NCBI GenBank assembly: GCA_029247205.1
Contig: JAQWLT010000031.1
Span: 1 to 64,000, forward strand
Source: Phycisphaerales bacterium
Lineage (GTDB): Bacteria > Planctomycetota > Phycisphaerae > Phycisphaerales > SM1A02
DNA length: 64,000 bases
Reading direction: 5' to 3'
The notes beneath the pieces were generated by a model. The model was given only the letters and a program-made list of their open reading frames with translations, was not told where the DNA came from and ran no database searches. The stretch's first letter is position 1; each line of letters opens with the position of its first letter. The translations under genes were made by a program, and so were the position numbers. Shown in pieces: positions 36,469 through 45,258 of the stretch.

Positions 36469-38553
36469 ATGACCACACCCCCACATACCGCCGGACTACG
36501 CAAAGACATTTCACTCTTTGGCGTTTTTGCGATCGCTCTGGGCACTACGATCAGCAGTGGTTTCTTCCTCCTTCCCGGCTTGGCCTTTGCTCAGGCCGGC
36601 CCAGCCATCATTGTCTCGTACTTGCTTGCAGGGCTTGTAGTTCTCCCCCCCCTACTCTGTAAATCGGAACTCGCTACAGCCATGCCTCGGGCAGGGGGCG
36701 TGTACTTCTACATGGACCGCGCATTTGGACCGCTTGCAGGCACCATTGCTGGGCTGAGTACATGGATCTCGCTCACGCTCAAGACCTCCTTTGCCCTCGT
36801 TGGTTCAGGCTACTACATTGGACTTTTCATTCCTGATCCACCAGTTCTGCTCATTGCGATCGTTCTTGCGCTGCTCTTTGGCGGGATCAACCTCCTGGGT
36901 GCAGGCAAGACAACGCGCATGCAATCAATGCTGGTAATCTGCGTACTCGTGCTTCTCTGCTGGTTTTCCACATGGGGCAGCTTTGACATCGACACAAGCC
37001 GATTCAACAACTTCTGGGGTGCCGGAAGTGAAACCGTCATTTCAATGGTAGGCGTTGTCGTAGTTTCGTATATGGGGCTGACCAAGGTGGCGACTCTCGC
37101 CGAGGAGGTCCGTAATCCTGAACGCAATCTCCCACGTGGCATGCTTCTTGCACTCTTGGCAGCGGGTCTTATCTACATGACAGGGTTGGCCGTGATGATC
37201 GGTGTCATTCCTGCAGCGGAGCTGGCAGAGACGTATACACCTGCAGCACTCGCTGCCAAGTACTTCTCAGGCCAAGCCGGCATGATCACCATTTCTATTG
37301 CTGCCATTGCGTCATTCTTATCTGTTGCCAATGCCGGCATCTTGAGCGCCTCCCGATATCCATTGGCGATGGCTCGTGATCACATCTTCCCTCGCTTGTT
37401 TCGTCGGCTAGGCCGATTTGGGACACCGCTCCCGGCCATTTCTTTGACAGTGGCGCTGATCATTGCAGAAGTCATTTTTCTCGATCCACTCATCATTGCA
37501 AAGTACGCCGGCACAATGAAGCTTCTTCTCTTTGCCGGCGTATCTGCAGCGGTCATCGTCATGCGAGAAAGCAAACTCGATTCATATGACCCAGGGTTCA
37601 AAGTTGCTTGGTATCCATGGGTCCCACTGCTTGGCATCGTCCTGTGCGTGGCTGCAATATCCGTTCTTGGAGCCGCCTCAATCATCTTTGCGGTCATCAT
37701 GATCGCGATCGCCGTCATCTGGTTCCATTTCTATGCATCCGACCGTGTCGATCGATATGGCGCCATCTTTCACGTCTTTGCAAGACTCGGCGAGCAACGA
37801 TTTGACGCGCTCGACACCGAGTTGCGTGGCATCATCAAGGAGAAAGGGCTCCGGGCTGCAGATCCATTCGATGAGACGATTGCGAAGGCTCGCGTATTGG
37901 AAGGCGACGCTGGAACCGACTTTGAAACCCTTGCCGCTGAAGTCGCCGGTGCCCTCTCGACTGAGACCGGTCGCTCTTCCAAGCACTTCCTTCAGGGATT
38001 CTTGGAAGGCACGCAGATTGGAGCGACGCCCGTCACGGGTGGCGTGGCGCTTCCCCACCTTCGGCTACAAGGGCTTCAGCGATCCCACCTGGTTCTTGTG
38101 AGATGCAAAAATGGCCTGAATCTTGAAGTTGGCTCGGGAATACCTGGCGGCAAGTCATCACAACATGTGCAGGCACTCTTTTTCATGGCAAGCCCCGAAG
38201 AAGATCCTGCGCAACATCTGCGATTGCTTGCCAGCCTTGCCGGTGCAGTCGAGCAAGAGGGGTTCATGAATCGCTGGCTCGGTGCCGAAGGGCATGCCGA
38301 TCTGAAGGCTGCACTCCTGCGAAGCGATTACAGTCTGACACTCACAATCGAAGCTGGTTCGCTTACGGGAACCTGGATTGACCGATCAATCGCCTCGCTC
38401 GATTTACCGGATGGCATCCTGGTTGCGCTGGTACATCGCGGCACCGAACGAATTATCCCAACTGGCCGCACGAAGATTGAACGTGGCGATCGCGTCATCG
38501 TCATTGGTGAACAGGATGATATTCAACAACTGCGGCAGGACCTTGGCCTCTAG
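36469..38553 (+). CDS. APC amino-acid permease fused to PTS EIIA-like and RCK_C-like domains
   Basis: A 694-residue three-part protein. Residues 10 to about 420 are an APC-family transporter with about 12 membrane helices (start ISLFGVFAIALGTTISSGFF, then TLAEEVRNPERNLPRG). Residues about 450-590 resemble a PTS EIIA (fructose/nitrogen) domain with GGVALPHLRL, keeping the phospho-accepting histidine position (H530) and FFMASPEEDPAQHLRLLASL. Residues about 618-694 look like RCK_C/TrkA-C (ERIIPTGRTKIERGDRVIVIG), a ligand-binding regulatory domain. ATG 36469 is preferred; an in-frame TTG at 36430 is weaker. Divergent from paaN, suggesting import of a pathway substrate. Confidence 0.82.
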   Translation: MTTPPHTAGLRKDISLFGVFAIALGTTISSGFFLLPGLAFAQAGPAIIVSYLLAGLVVLPPLLCKSELATAMPRAGGVYFYMDRAFGPLAGTIAGLSTWISLTLKTSFALVGSGYYIGLFIPDPPVLLIAIVLALLFGGINLLGAGKTTRMQSMLVICVLVLLCWFSTWGSFDIDTSRFNNFWGAGSETVISMVGVVVVSYMGLTKVATLAEEVRNPERNLPRGMLLALLAAGLIYMTGLAVMIGVIPAAELAETYTPAALAAKYFSGQAGMITISIAAIASFLSVANAGILSASRYPLAMARDHIFPRLFRRLGRFGTPLPAISLTVALIIAEVIFLDPLIIAKYAGTMKLLLFAGVSAAVIVMRESKLDSYDPGFKVAWYPWVPLLGIVLCVAAISVLGAASIIFAVIMIAIAVIWFHFYASDRVDRYGAIFHVFARLGEQRFDALDTELRGIIKEKGLRAADPFDETIAKARVLEGDAGTDFETLAAEVAGALSTETGRSSKHFLQGFLEGTQIGATPVTGGVALPHLRLQGLQRSHLVLVRCKNGLNLEVGSGIPGGKSSQHVQALFFMASPEEDPAQHLRLLASLAGAVEQEGFMNRWLGAEGHADLKAALLRSDYSLTLTIEAGSLTGTWIDRSIASLDLPDGILVALVHRGTERIIPTGRTKIERGDRVIVIGEQDDIQQLRQDLGL

Positions 38554-38588
38554 TTCAGTACTACACCTCTTTGACCCTGGAGCTCTTC

Positions 38589-39161
38589 ATGGAAACGAAC
38601 TCACCAACCGCTGCCAAGCGACGCATTGATCCGATCGACCAGCCCCGCCGACAAACGGGTACATGGATGACAATGCTCGACGGCGTACTGCTCATTCTCA
38701 TTGGCGTGGTACTCGTGATCCCATCTCAAGAAGCACATGATTGGCTCATTCGCGGCCTCGGTCTATTGTTGTGCGCGGCAGCATTTGGCGTTGGGGCGAA
38801 GTTATGGATAGCCAGCACCGCACGGAGATATGGACTGTTTGCTTGGATTGCATGCATCGCGCCGCTGGTAGTCGGCTTGATTCTCTTGATTTGGCCGAAG
38901 GAGTCGCTTGATGCCATCACGGTCACTGTCGGCGTGGTCGTACTGATTCGTGGTGTGATTGAGACAGGCATCGGCCTGTCAGTTCGGCCAGGCAATGGGT
39001 GGGAGCTGTGGCTCATCCGAGGTCTTGTCACCATCGGCTTGGGCATCTTCTTCCTTGCCGTCAAGGAGTGGGCGGCCTACTTGCTATTGATCCTACTCGG
39101 CATCGATCTCGTTGTTCGCGGAGCAACCGGCTTGTCTGGACACAAGCCTTCGGGGCAGTAG
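38589..39161 (+). CDS. HdeD-like (DUF308) multi-pass membrane protein
   Basis: A 190-residue inner-membrane protein with about six short hydrophobic helices after a charged N-terminus: MLDGVLLILIGVVLVIPSQE, WLIRGLGLLLCAAAFGVG, LVVGLILLIWPKESLDA, ITVTVGVVVLIRGVIE, LVTIGLGIFFLAVKEW and LLLILLGIDLVVRGATGL. The repeated LLILLGxxxLVRG pattern fits the HdeD/DUF308 family, whose role in most bacteria is unclear (acid resistance in E. coli). GGAG sits 6 bases before ATG 38589. It lies 35 bases downstream of the permease gene, so possibly co-transcribed. Confidence 0.75.
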   Translation: METNSPTAAKRRIDPIDQPRRQTGTWMTMLDGVLLILIGVVLVIPSQEAHDWLIRGLGLLLCAAAFGVGAKLWIASTARRYGLFAWIACIAPLVVGLILLIWPKESLDAITVTVGVVVLIRGVIETGIGLSVRPGNGWELWLIRGLVTIGLGIFFLAVKEWAAYLLLILLGIDLVVRGATGLSGHKPSGQ

Positions 39162-39204
39162 ACAGGCCTTGGGCATCTCGAGTGATCTGTGAGTTGCTCC
39201 GTAG

Positions 39205-40608
39205 TCAACGCAATCGTTTGTGCAGTCGAGCGGCAAGCGGCGAACCTGCCGCATCAAGTCGCTCGTACTGGCCGAGCGCACCAACGACACTTCCGGCACG
39301 CAAGTGCGCACGGCCTAACCAGTATCGCGCTTCGTAGGCATGGTCATTGAGTGACAGTGCATGCTCAAACGATTGAATGGCCTCCTCAATGCGATCACCT
39401 GCAAGGTCAATCTGCCCACGAAGAGTCCAAGACTCTGCTCGCTGCCCACTCAACGCGAGAGACTTGGCGATCGCAATCTCAGCCTCGGCGAATTCCCGCT
39501 CTCGCAGGCATCGCCGAGCGATATGTGAATAGACCCGAGCAAACCCGGGGTCAGTTTCGAGCGATTCCCGCCAAAAGACCATTGCCTGCACAGGGTTACC
39601 GAGATCATCATGGATAAGTCCCAAGAGTTCCTGCGCCGTAGCCTTTAAGTCGCCCCAGTCCAAAAACTCATCAAGCACCTCAATTGCATCAAGATGCTGC
39701 CGATGACATCGCATCGTGCGAGCAGCCAGAATGCGAGTCCTCGCACACGCGGGAAAATCCCGCATGACACTTTGCAGGCACGCGATAGATTCGTCCCATC
39801 GATGCGCTTTGGCAAGTACTAAGCCGAGGTTGAACCGCGGTCGCCATGTCCACTGATCGCTATCCTCAATTGAAGTAAGTAGTTCAATTGCTTCATCAAA
39901 TCGGCGACGCTTCGCCAGGAGCGCCCCAAGATTATTCAAAGTGGAGGCATGCATTGGCTCAAGTCGCAACACATGCTTATATTCCTGCTCTGCTTCAGCC
40001 TTGTGACCTGTGCGGGCGAGAATATTTCCGAGATTGAATCGCAACTGCACACGATCTGGATCAACCCTGCACGCTGCGTGAAATGCTTGCACCGCCTCTT
40101 CATCGTGGCCAGCACTCATCAAGGCAGCCGCAAGACCAGAACACGCGCCCAGCAAATCTGGGCACAACTGAACAGACTCTCGATAGGCCGCGATACTCTT
40201 TTCAGTTTGACTCAACTTCAAGTAGGCATAGCCAAGGCAGGCAAATGCTCTTGGCGTATGAAGTTCGACCCTTCTTGAATCACTCTCAATGACGCTACGC
40301 ATTGAGTCGGCAGCCTCAAACCACAACTTACGCCGAAGTTGATCGACCCCGTGAATGAAAACATCCGTTGGTGTGGCGGTCGGGCCTGGCTTGACCATCT
40401 CAAGCCCATCTACTGAGATCTCGCTAGCGGGATCGCTGCTGGCTCGTATCAATCCATCGAAGTCAGTCTCTGCAACCAAAAAAACCGAGGACTCGTCGCC
40501 CTCGAGTGCAGGCTGTTCTGCCAATGTCAAATCGAGTGTTTGCTCGGAATCAGGCAGATCATTCAAGCCGCCAAGTGTGTCATACCCCATTGCTGCAGTA
40601 TCGTGCAT
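39205..40608 (-). CDS. TPR-repeat protein
   Basis: A 467-residue protein with an acidic, unstructured first ~85 residues followed by about ten tetratricopeptide repeats, such as ACLGYAYLKLSQTEKSIAAY, LRFNLGNILARTGHKAEAEQ and LNNLGALLAKRRRFDEAIEL. No signal peptide, membrane helix or enzyme domain. Same length and general design as the TPR protein at 11133-12488 but not obviously a close copy. ATG 40608 has no clear ribosome site; ATG 40590 is an alternative. Function unknown, probably protein-protein interaction. Confidence 0.72.
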   Translation of the reverse strand: MHDTAAMGYDTLGGLNDLPDSEQTLDLTLAEQPALEGDESSVFLVAETDFDGLIRASSDPASEISVDGLEMVKPGPTATPTDVFIHGVDQLRRKLWFEAADSMRSVIESDSRRVELHTPRAFACLGYAYLKLSQTEKSIAAYRESVQLCPDLLGACSGLAAALMSAGHDEEAVQAFHAACRVDPDRVQLRFNLGNILARTGHKAEAEQEYKHVLRLEPMHASTLNNLGALLAKRRRFDEAIELLTSIEDSDQWTWRPRFNLGLVLAKAHRWDESIACLQSVMRDFPACARTRILAARTMRCHRQHLDAIEVLDEFLDWGDLKATAQELLGLIHDDLGNPVQAMVFWRESLETDPGFARVYSHIARRCLREREFAEAEIAIAKSLALSGQRAESWTLRGQIDLAGDRIEEAIQSFEHALSLNDHAYEARYWLGRAHLRAGSVVGALGQYERLDAAGSPLAARLHKRLR

Positions 40609-40675
40609 TGTGCCGCTGTGTCAACCAATGCAAACCGAGCGGTCGCTCTGGACTGGTACCATGCGAGCCCTTTAT

Positions 40676-40749
40676 GCCCCGGTAGCTCAGTTGGACAGAG
40701 CAGGGCTTTCCTAAAGCTCAGGTCGTAGGTTCGAATCCTGCCCGGGGTG
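40676..40749 (+). tRNA. tRNA-Arg, anticodon CCT
   Basis: A complete 74-base cloverleaf: acceptor stem GCCCCGG (40676-40682) with CCGGGGT (40742-40748, first pair G-U), D stem GCTC/GAGC, anticodon stem GGGCT/AGCTC around the loop TTCCTAA with anticodon CCT (40110-type position 34-36 at 40710-40712), T stem GTAGG/CCTGC around TTCGAAT, discriminator G. CCA is not encoded. It reads AGG codons. Confidence 0.95.
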
Positions 40750-40752
40750 TGC

Positions 40753-40863
40753 ATGGCGTTGAAATCGCCCTGCGAACTGATCAACCCCCAAAAATTGCCC
40801 GAATGGGCCCGCAAACACGAAAGACCACGCCAATGGGGCGTCTTGTCGGTGCGAGGACCCTAG
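40753..40863 (+). other. 36-codon open frame in phase with the HD-GYP gene, ended by TAG
   Basis: ATG 40753 lies three bases after the tRNA and opens a 36-codon frame ending with TAG at 40861-40863, immediately before and in the same frame as the ATG of the HD-GYP gene. It contains ordinary-looking protein (CELINPQKLPEWARKHERP). It has no ribosome site, since the tRNA occupies that space. It may be an N-terminal extension of the HD-GYP protein lost to an amber codon, or chance. Confidence 0.2.
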
Positions 40864-41532
40864 ATGCACCAACACACTCCCATCGTGACCATTCCAATGC
40901 TTGAATCTGCCGTTTTGGAACGCATCGGCAAGCCATGCGGAACGCCGCCTGCGAGCTGCCCATCTGGCGGGATCGAACTGCTTGACCAACTCGGCAAGTG
41001 GGATATGGCCTCTCGTGAACACTGCGGCCGCGTTGGCGTTGCGGCTGATGCCTTTGGCCGCTTCCTTGGGCTGCATGACGCGACGCTGCAGACGCTCTCA
41101 ATCGCTGCGCATCTGCATGATGTTGGAAAGATTCGTACACCGATCGACATTCTGACTCAGGATGGACCGCTCTCAGATGCGCAGTATGCCCGCGTGAAAT
41201 GCCACGCAGCCGACGGCGCCGACCTGCTTGCCGAAGCAGGGCTCAGCGCAGAAGTCGTCAAAATTACTCGAACACATCATGAGTGGTGGGATGGTCGTGG
41301 CTACCCCGAGGGCATTGCTGAACACGACATCCCTCAGGCTGCCCGCATCATTGCAATCGTCGATGCATGGGATGCAATTTCGGCGCGTCGCTCTTATCAC
41401 CGTCGTCGACCAGAATTCCTCGCGCTGACCGAGATTCGAAAAGGTGGAGGAACCCAATTCGACCCAGAACTTGTTCAGGCATTCGTCGATCATGTATGCG
41501 AACGCTTGGCAGGCACGCGACGCTGCGCCTGA
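40864..41532 (+). CDS. HD-GYP domain phosphodiesterase
   Basis: A 222-residue soluble protein with an HD-GYP domain from about residue 40: SIAAHLHDVGKIRTPIDIL (the HD pair), then HHEWWDGRGYPEGIAEHDIP (the extended GYP signature) and ARIIAIVDAWDAIS. This family hydrolyses cyclic di-GMP to GMP or pGpG with a bi- or trinuclear iron centre. No receiver or membrane domain is attached; about 40 N-terminal residues are unassigned. GAGG lies 7 bases upstream of ATG 40864. It could oppose the diguanylate cyclase at 6620. Confidence 0.87.
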   Translation: MHQHTPIVTIPMLESAVLERIGKPCGTPPASCPSGGIELLDQLGKWDMASREHCGRVGVAADAFGRFLGLHDATLQTLSIAAHLHDVGKIRTPIDILTQDGPLSDAQYARVKCHAADGADLLAEAGLSAEVVKITRTHHEWWDGRGYPEGIAEHDIPQAARIIAIVDAWDAISARRSYHRRRPEFLALTEIRKGGGTQFDPELVQAFVDHVCERLAGTRRCA

Positions 41533-41542
41533 TCACGACCCA

Positions 41543-43111
41543 TCAAGACAATTGATAGCCCGCAGCGAGTGCCTGAAATTCAGCCACTTGAGATGTGGTC
41601 CATGCACCATCCCGACCAAGCTCCCCCGCAAGTAGCCCCGCCACATCTTCCGCGCACTCGAAAGCTGCTGCCGCATCAAGTAGCAGCGCCCGAGTTCGTC
41701 TCGAAAGAACATCTTCCACAGTGCGAGCCGCTTCATACCTGGCAGCATGCAAAACGACACCGCGTGGGTACGGAAGTCGCTCGTGCAGCAACTCGTGACC
41801 CCGCTCGATTCCATCACAGGCTCGCATGACCTCATCAGCATCAGCACCGTACACGCGGAGCCAGTTCTGATCTGGCATCTTGGGATCGTCGCGGTCAAGC
41901 CACCCTCTGATCTGAAGGTGTTCGCTCTTACAGTCTCGCCGCTCAAGACCACCGACGTCAATCGCATGATCCATGACATCCGCAGCCATACGGCGATAGG
42001 TCGTCCACTTTCCGCCAATCACCGTGACAAGACCACCACGGGACACAAGCACTTCATGCTCACGCGAAATCCGCTTTGTTGCTTGGCCTTCATGACGAAC
42101 GAGCGGGCGAAGACCAGCAAAGACACTGAGCACATCTGAACGAACCGGGTCTCGTGACAAGTATCGAGCCGCATTTCGCAAGATGAACTCGACCTCCTCA
42201 TCCGAAGCACGTGGCTCAAGAATAGGTTCTGGCGCTGACTCGTCCGTCGTACCCACAAGACATCGCTCATGCCATGGAATAACAAAGAGCACGCGTCCAT
42301 CATCGGTATGGGGAACCATGATGGCCGTTTCGCCTTGCAGAAAAGAACTATCAAGCACGAGATGCACGCCCCGACTTGGCTCGACAACTGAGAGGGCTTC
42401 CGACTCTTCCATACGTCTGACAGCATTGGCGAACACCCCGGTCGCGTTCACAACGACGGAACCCACGGATGTGTGGCTCTCGCCGGTTTCATCGTCAATA
42501 AAGGAGACACCACAAACATGCCCATCGCCGTCTCGCTCGAGACCAGTGACCCTTGCATGATTGAGTATGACCGCTCCGTGATCACTGGCTGTTCGCACAA
42601 GTGAAACACACATTCGAGCGTCATCAAACTGTCCGTCGTGATACTCAGTGCCGCCATCAAGGCCTTCTTGCTCAAGATTTGGAATCTTCTCGATCGTCGC
42701 AGCGGCACTCAAGCTCTTCGATCGAGCGAGATTGAGCCGACCGGCGAGCAAGTCATAGAGCTTCAGGCCGATTCCGTAGAAAGGCCCCTCCCACCACTTA
42801 TAGCGAGGGACGACAAAGGCGAGATTTGTCACCAGATGTGGCGCGTTGTCGTACATCAATCCGCGTTCGTGCAGCGCCTCCCGAACAAGTGAAATATTGC
42901 CCTGTTGAAGGTATCGCACGCCACCATGCACCAACTTAGTTGATCGACTACTGGTGCCCTTGGCAAAGTCAACTTGTTCCAGCAGCAGCGTTGTGTAGCC
43001 GCGTGATGCCGCATCAACCGCAACGCCAAGACCACTGGCTCCACCACCAATGACAATGATGTCGAATGATCCGCCAGACGCCCGCCTAACAAGTTCCTCT
43101 CTATTCAACAT
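41543..43111 (-). CDS. glpD: Glycerol-3-phosphate dehydrogenase (FAD, aerobic)
   Basis: A membrane-associated flavoenzyme (522 residues) oxidising sn-glycerol 3-phosphate to dihydroxyacetone phosphate and passing electrons to quinone. FAD motif FDIIVIGGGASGLGVAVDAASRG followed by the family signature SSRSTKLVHGGVRYLQQG, VFAGLRPLVRH and a C-terminal helical domain. ATG 43111 (MLNREELVRRA) overlaps the end of glpK by 11 bases, so the two are coupled. Length and domains are normal. Confidence 0.92.
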   Translation of the reverse strand: MLNREELVRRASGGSFDIIVIGGGASGLGVAVDAASRGYTTLLLEQVDFAKGTSSRSTKLVHGGVRYLQQGNISLVREALHERGLMYDNAPHLVTNLAFVVPRYKWWEGPFYGIGLKLYDLLAGRLNLARSKSLSAAATIEKIPNLEQEGLDGGTEYHDGQFDDARMCVSLVRTASDHGAVILNHARVTGLERDGDGHVCGVSFIDDETGESHTSVGSVVVNATGVFANAVRRMEESEALSVVEPSRGVHLVLDSSFLQGETAIMVPHTDDGRVLFVIPWHERCLVGTTDESAPEPILEPRASDEEVEFILRNAARYLSRDPVRSDVLSVFAGLRPLVRHEGQATKRISREHEVLVSRGGLVTVIGGKWTTYRRMAADVMDHAIDVGGLERRDCKSEHLQIRGWLDRDDPKMPDQNWLRVYGADADEVMRACDGIERGHELLHERLPYPRGVVLHAARYEAARTVEDVLSRRTRALLLDAAAAFECAEDVAGLLAGELGRDGAWTTSQVAEFQALAAGYQLS

Positions 43112-44600
43112 CAACCTGCCTCGCCCAACCCCGCACACTATCGACGGCTCGCTTCCATTGTTGCATTTTTACTGCCCGATGCGATTGGTCAACTTCTGGC
43201 TTGAACTGCCGATCAAGCTGCCAGTGCCCTGCGACATCATCGGCTGACTGATACACACCTGCCCCAAGACCTGCCATTGCAGCAGCCCCCCACGCAGTTG
43301 TCTCCAACATAGTTGGTCGACAAACAGTGGTATCAAGAACGTCTGACTGCATTTGCATGAGCAAATTACTCGCAGCCGCACCCCCGTCAACTTTGAGTTC
43401 ATGCAGCGTGATACCCGAGTCCATTTCCATGGCTTGCAGTACATCGCCGACGCTCATCGCAACACCTTCGAGCGTGGCTCGAGCAATATGAGCAGATGTC
43501 GTTCCGCGAGACATACCAAGGATTGCGGCTCTACCCCACGCGTCCCAGTGAGGCGCGCCAAGCCCAGCAAAAGCTGGAACCATTACAACGCCATCAGTGT
43601 CCGGAACGGATGCAGCCAATGAGTTGACTTCAGGTGCTGATTTGATAATTCCGAGACCATCACGCAACCACTGAATTGAAGCGCCTCCCATGAACACGCT
43701 TCCTTCCAACGCAAATACAGTTTCGCTGCCTGGGAGCCGCCATGCAATCGTCGACAATAATCCACTCTCGCTTACGACATGCTGCGTGCCTGTGTTCATC
43801 AACAGAAAGCAGCCAGTTCCATATGTCGTCTTGGCATCGCCAGCAATCTGACAGCCTTGGCCGAAAAGTGCTGATTGCTGATCGCCAATCATTCCATTCA
43901 CGGACAAACCATCAAAGCCGTCAATCATCCCAAAGTGGCCTGCGCAATCAACGACCTCAGGCAGTACCGATTCAGGAATGTCAAAGAGCTGAAGCAACTC
44001 GTCGCACCAACACTCACGCGTGATATCAAAGAGCATTGTGCGAGCAGCGTTGCTCACATCTGTGGCATGTGTCTTGCCACCAGTAAAGCACCACAGCAAC
44101 CAACACTCGATGGTGCCAAAGGCAAGATGCCCGTCGCGAGCGGCGGCACGGGCGCCATCGACATGGTCAAGTATCCACTTCAGTTTGCTGGCTGAGAAAT
44201 ATGGGTCAAGCACAAGGCCTGTACGCTCCCGCACCATGTCCTCGACACCATCCTCACCGGCAAGCCGTTCCATCTCGAGTGCAGTGCGTCGATCCTGCCA
44301 CACAATGGCACGATGTATGGGCTCTCCAGTACGGCGATCCCAGACGACGACTGTCTCACGCTGATTCGTAATCCCAACTCCCGCGATGGAGGAGGCCTCG
44401 TCACCGAGTTGCCCGATCACATCAACCAATGTCTCCAATTGTCGATCCCGAATTTCACATGCATCGTGCTCAACCCAACCCTGCTGAGGGAAGTGCTGTT
44501 GCAACTCTTTCTGCGACAGTGCCTTGATATTGCCATCAAGATCAAATGCCACGGTACGGCAACTACTTGTGCCTTCATCAATCGCGAGTAGTACAGTCAA
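43101..44600 (-). CDS. glpK: Glycerol kinase
   Basis: A FGGY-family kinase of 499 residues making sn-glycerol 3-phosphate from glycerol and ATP. N-terminal AIDEGTSSCRTVAFD phosphate loop, TNQRETVVVWDRRTGEP, LDPYFSASKLKWILDH (substrate region), YGTGCFLLMNTG and KVDGGAAASNLLMQ match GlpK. The start codon is TTG at 44600 with GGAG six bases upstream; this reading gives the family's exact N-terminus. It is first in a glpK-glpD operon; no glycerol facilitator gene is nearby. Confidence 0.93.
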   Translation of the reverse strand: MTVLLAIDEGTSSCRTVAFDLDGNIKALSQKELQQHFPQQGWVEHDACEIRDRQLETLVDVIGQLGDEASSIAGVGITNQRETVVVWDRRTGEPIHRAIVWQDRRTALEMERLAGEDGVEDMVRERTGLVLDPYFSASKLKWILDHVDGARAAARDGHLAFGTIECWLLWCFTGGKTHATDVSNAARTMLFDITRECWCDELLQLFDIPESVLPEVVDCAGHFGMIDGFDGLSVNGMIGDQQSALFGQGCQIAGDAKTTYGTGCFLLMNTGTQHVVSESGLLSTIAWRLPGSETVFALEGSVFMGGASIQWLRDGLGIIKSAPEVNSLAASVPDTDGVVMVPAFAGLGAPHWDAWGRAAILGMSRGTTSAHIARATLEGVAMSVGDVLQAMEMDSGITLHELKVDGGAAASNLLMQMQSDVLDTTVCRPTMLETTAWGAAAMAGLGAGVYQSADDVAGHWQLDRQFKPEVDQSHRAVKMQQWKRAVDSVRGWARQVDVE

Positions 44601-44637
44601 TGAGAACTCCTATTTCTAGAGCGAAGTATCGTCGGAA

Positions 44638-44925
44638 GTGTTACCAGGCAACGTATCACGGTCTAAAATTTATCTGATTGAAACAACTTTTTCACAAGTG
44701 ACTGACCACCTTCGAGTTACATCATTTGAGGTCGTTGGCATCGATATTGAGCAGCAACGGATATTGCAACGGAAGGTCCGGGAACCTATTGCAAATGCAC
44801 CACTTCGCGTTCCATTTCCCGCCCGTCCACCGCGATGGTGGATAAATGGTGAAAAAATCAGCCACCCCACTTGGCTCATCTTTTTCAAGTTAGTTTCAAG
44901 CATGAAGGTGGTCCGCATCCGATAA
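44638..44925 (+). other. Candidate small ORF or ncRNA region upstream of a terminator
   Basis: The 44601-45258 interval has no firm gene. One plus-strand frame is open from 44638 to a TAA at 44923-44925 (up to 95 codons) and contains protein-like text (FPARPPRWWINGEKISHPTW), but the only starts are GTG or TTG without a ribosome site, and third positions are AT-richer than in neighbours. A strong plus-strand terminator follows 66 bases later, so something is transcribed here in this direction. It could be a decayed or foreign small gene, or a noncoding RNA. The left end should also hold the glpK promoter. Confidence 0.25.
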
Positions 44926-44990
44926 AGGATTGGACGGGCGTATCAAACCGCCTGATCTTTCCGGATCAGTCTTCTTTCTCTTCTCTTCCG

Positions 44991-45027
44991 TCACCTCCAA
45001 GCTTCGCGGCTTGGAGGTGATTTTTTT
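44991..45027 (+). terminator. Strong plus-strand Rho-independent terminator
   Basis: A perfect 12-base stem (TCACCTCCAAGC at 44991-45002 with GCTTGGAGGTGA at 45009-45020), a 6-base loop TTCGCG and then seven T residues (45021-45027). On the minus strand no T-run follows. A smaller hairpin (CTGATC...GATCAG, about 44952-44968) precedes it. No confident plus-strand gene ends here. Confidence 0.9.
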
Positions 45028-45258
45028 ATGACCTCCTACAGCCGGTGCGACGCTCTACCAACATCCCAAGACTGTGCCACGATCGGCACCAACACGGGTC
45101 ACCCACGAAAGTGCAAAGCACGCCTTGAGCTCCCACAGGACGGGAGTAGGCACTACGAGGCAGTATCCACAAACTTGGATTACGCGTTCGACCACCGGCG
45201 GCAGGTGCAACCCGCCTGCCTGCTCAGAGACTCTTTGCCTGAGCGGAACTTGAGCCAG
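45028..45258. other. Intergenic region
   Basis: Between the plus-strand terminator and the 3' end of the minus-strand lipoprotein gene I see no supported gene. A plus-strand ATG frame begins right after the terminator T-run but lacks a ribosome site and runs into the lipoprotein gene antisense, so it is not called. Confidence 0.4.

Noticed and set aside
44670-44918. Minus-strand 82-codon frame upstream of glpK
   Set aside because: No ribosome site and no family; the terminator in the interval faces the other strand.
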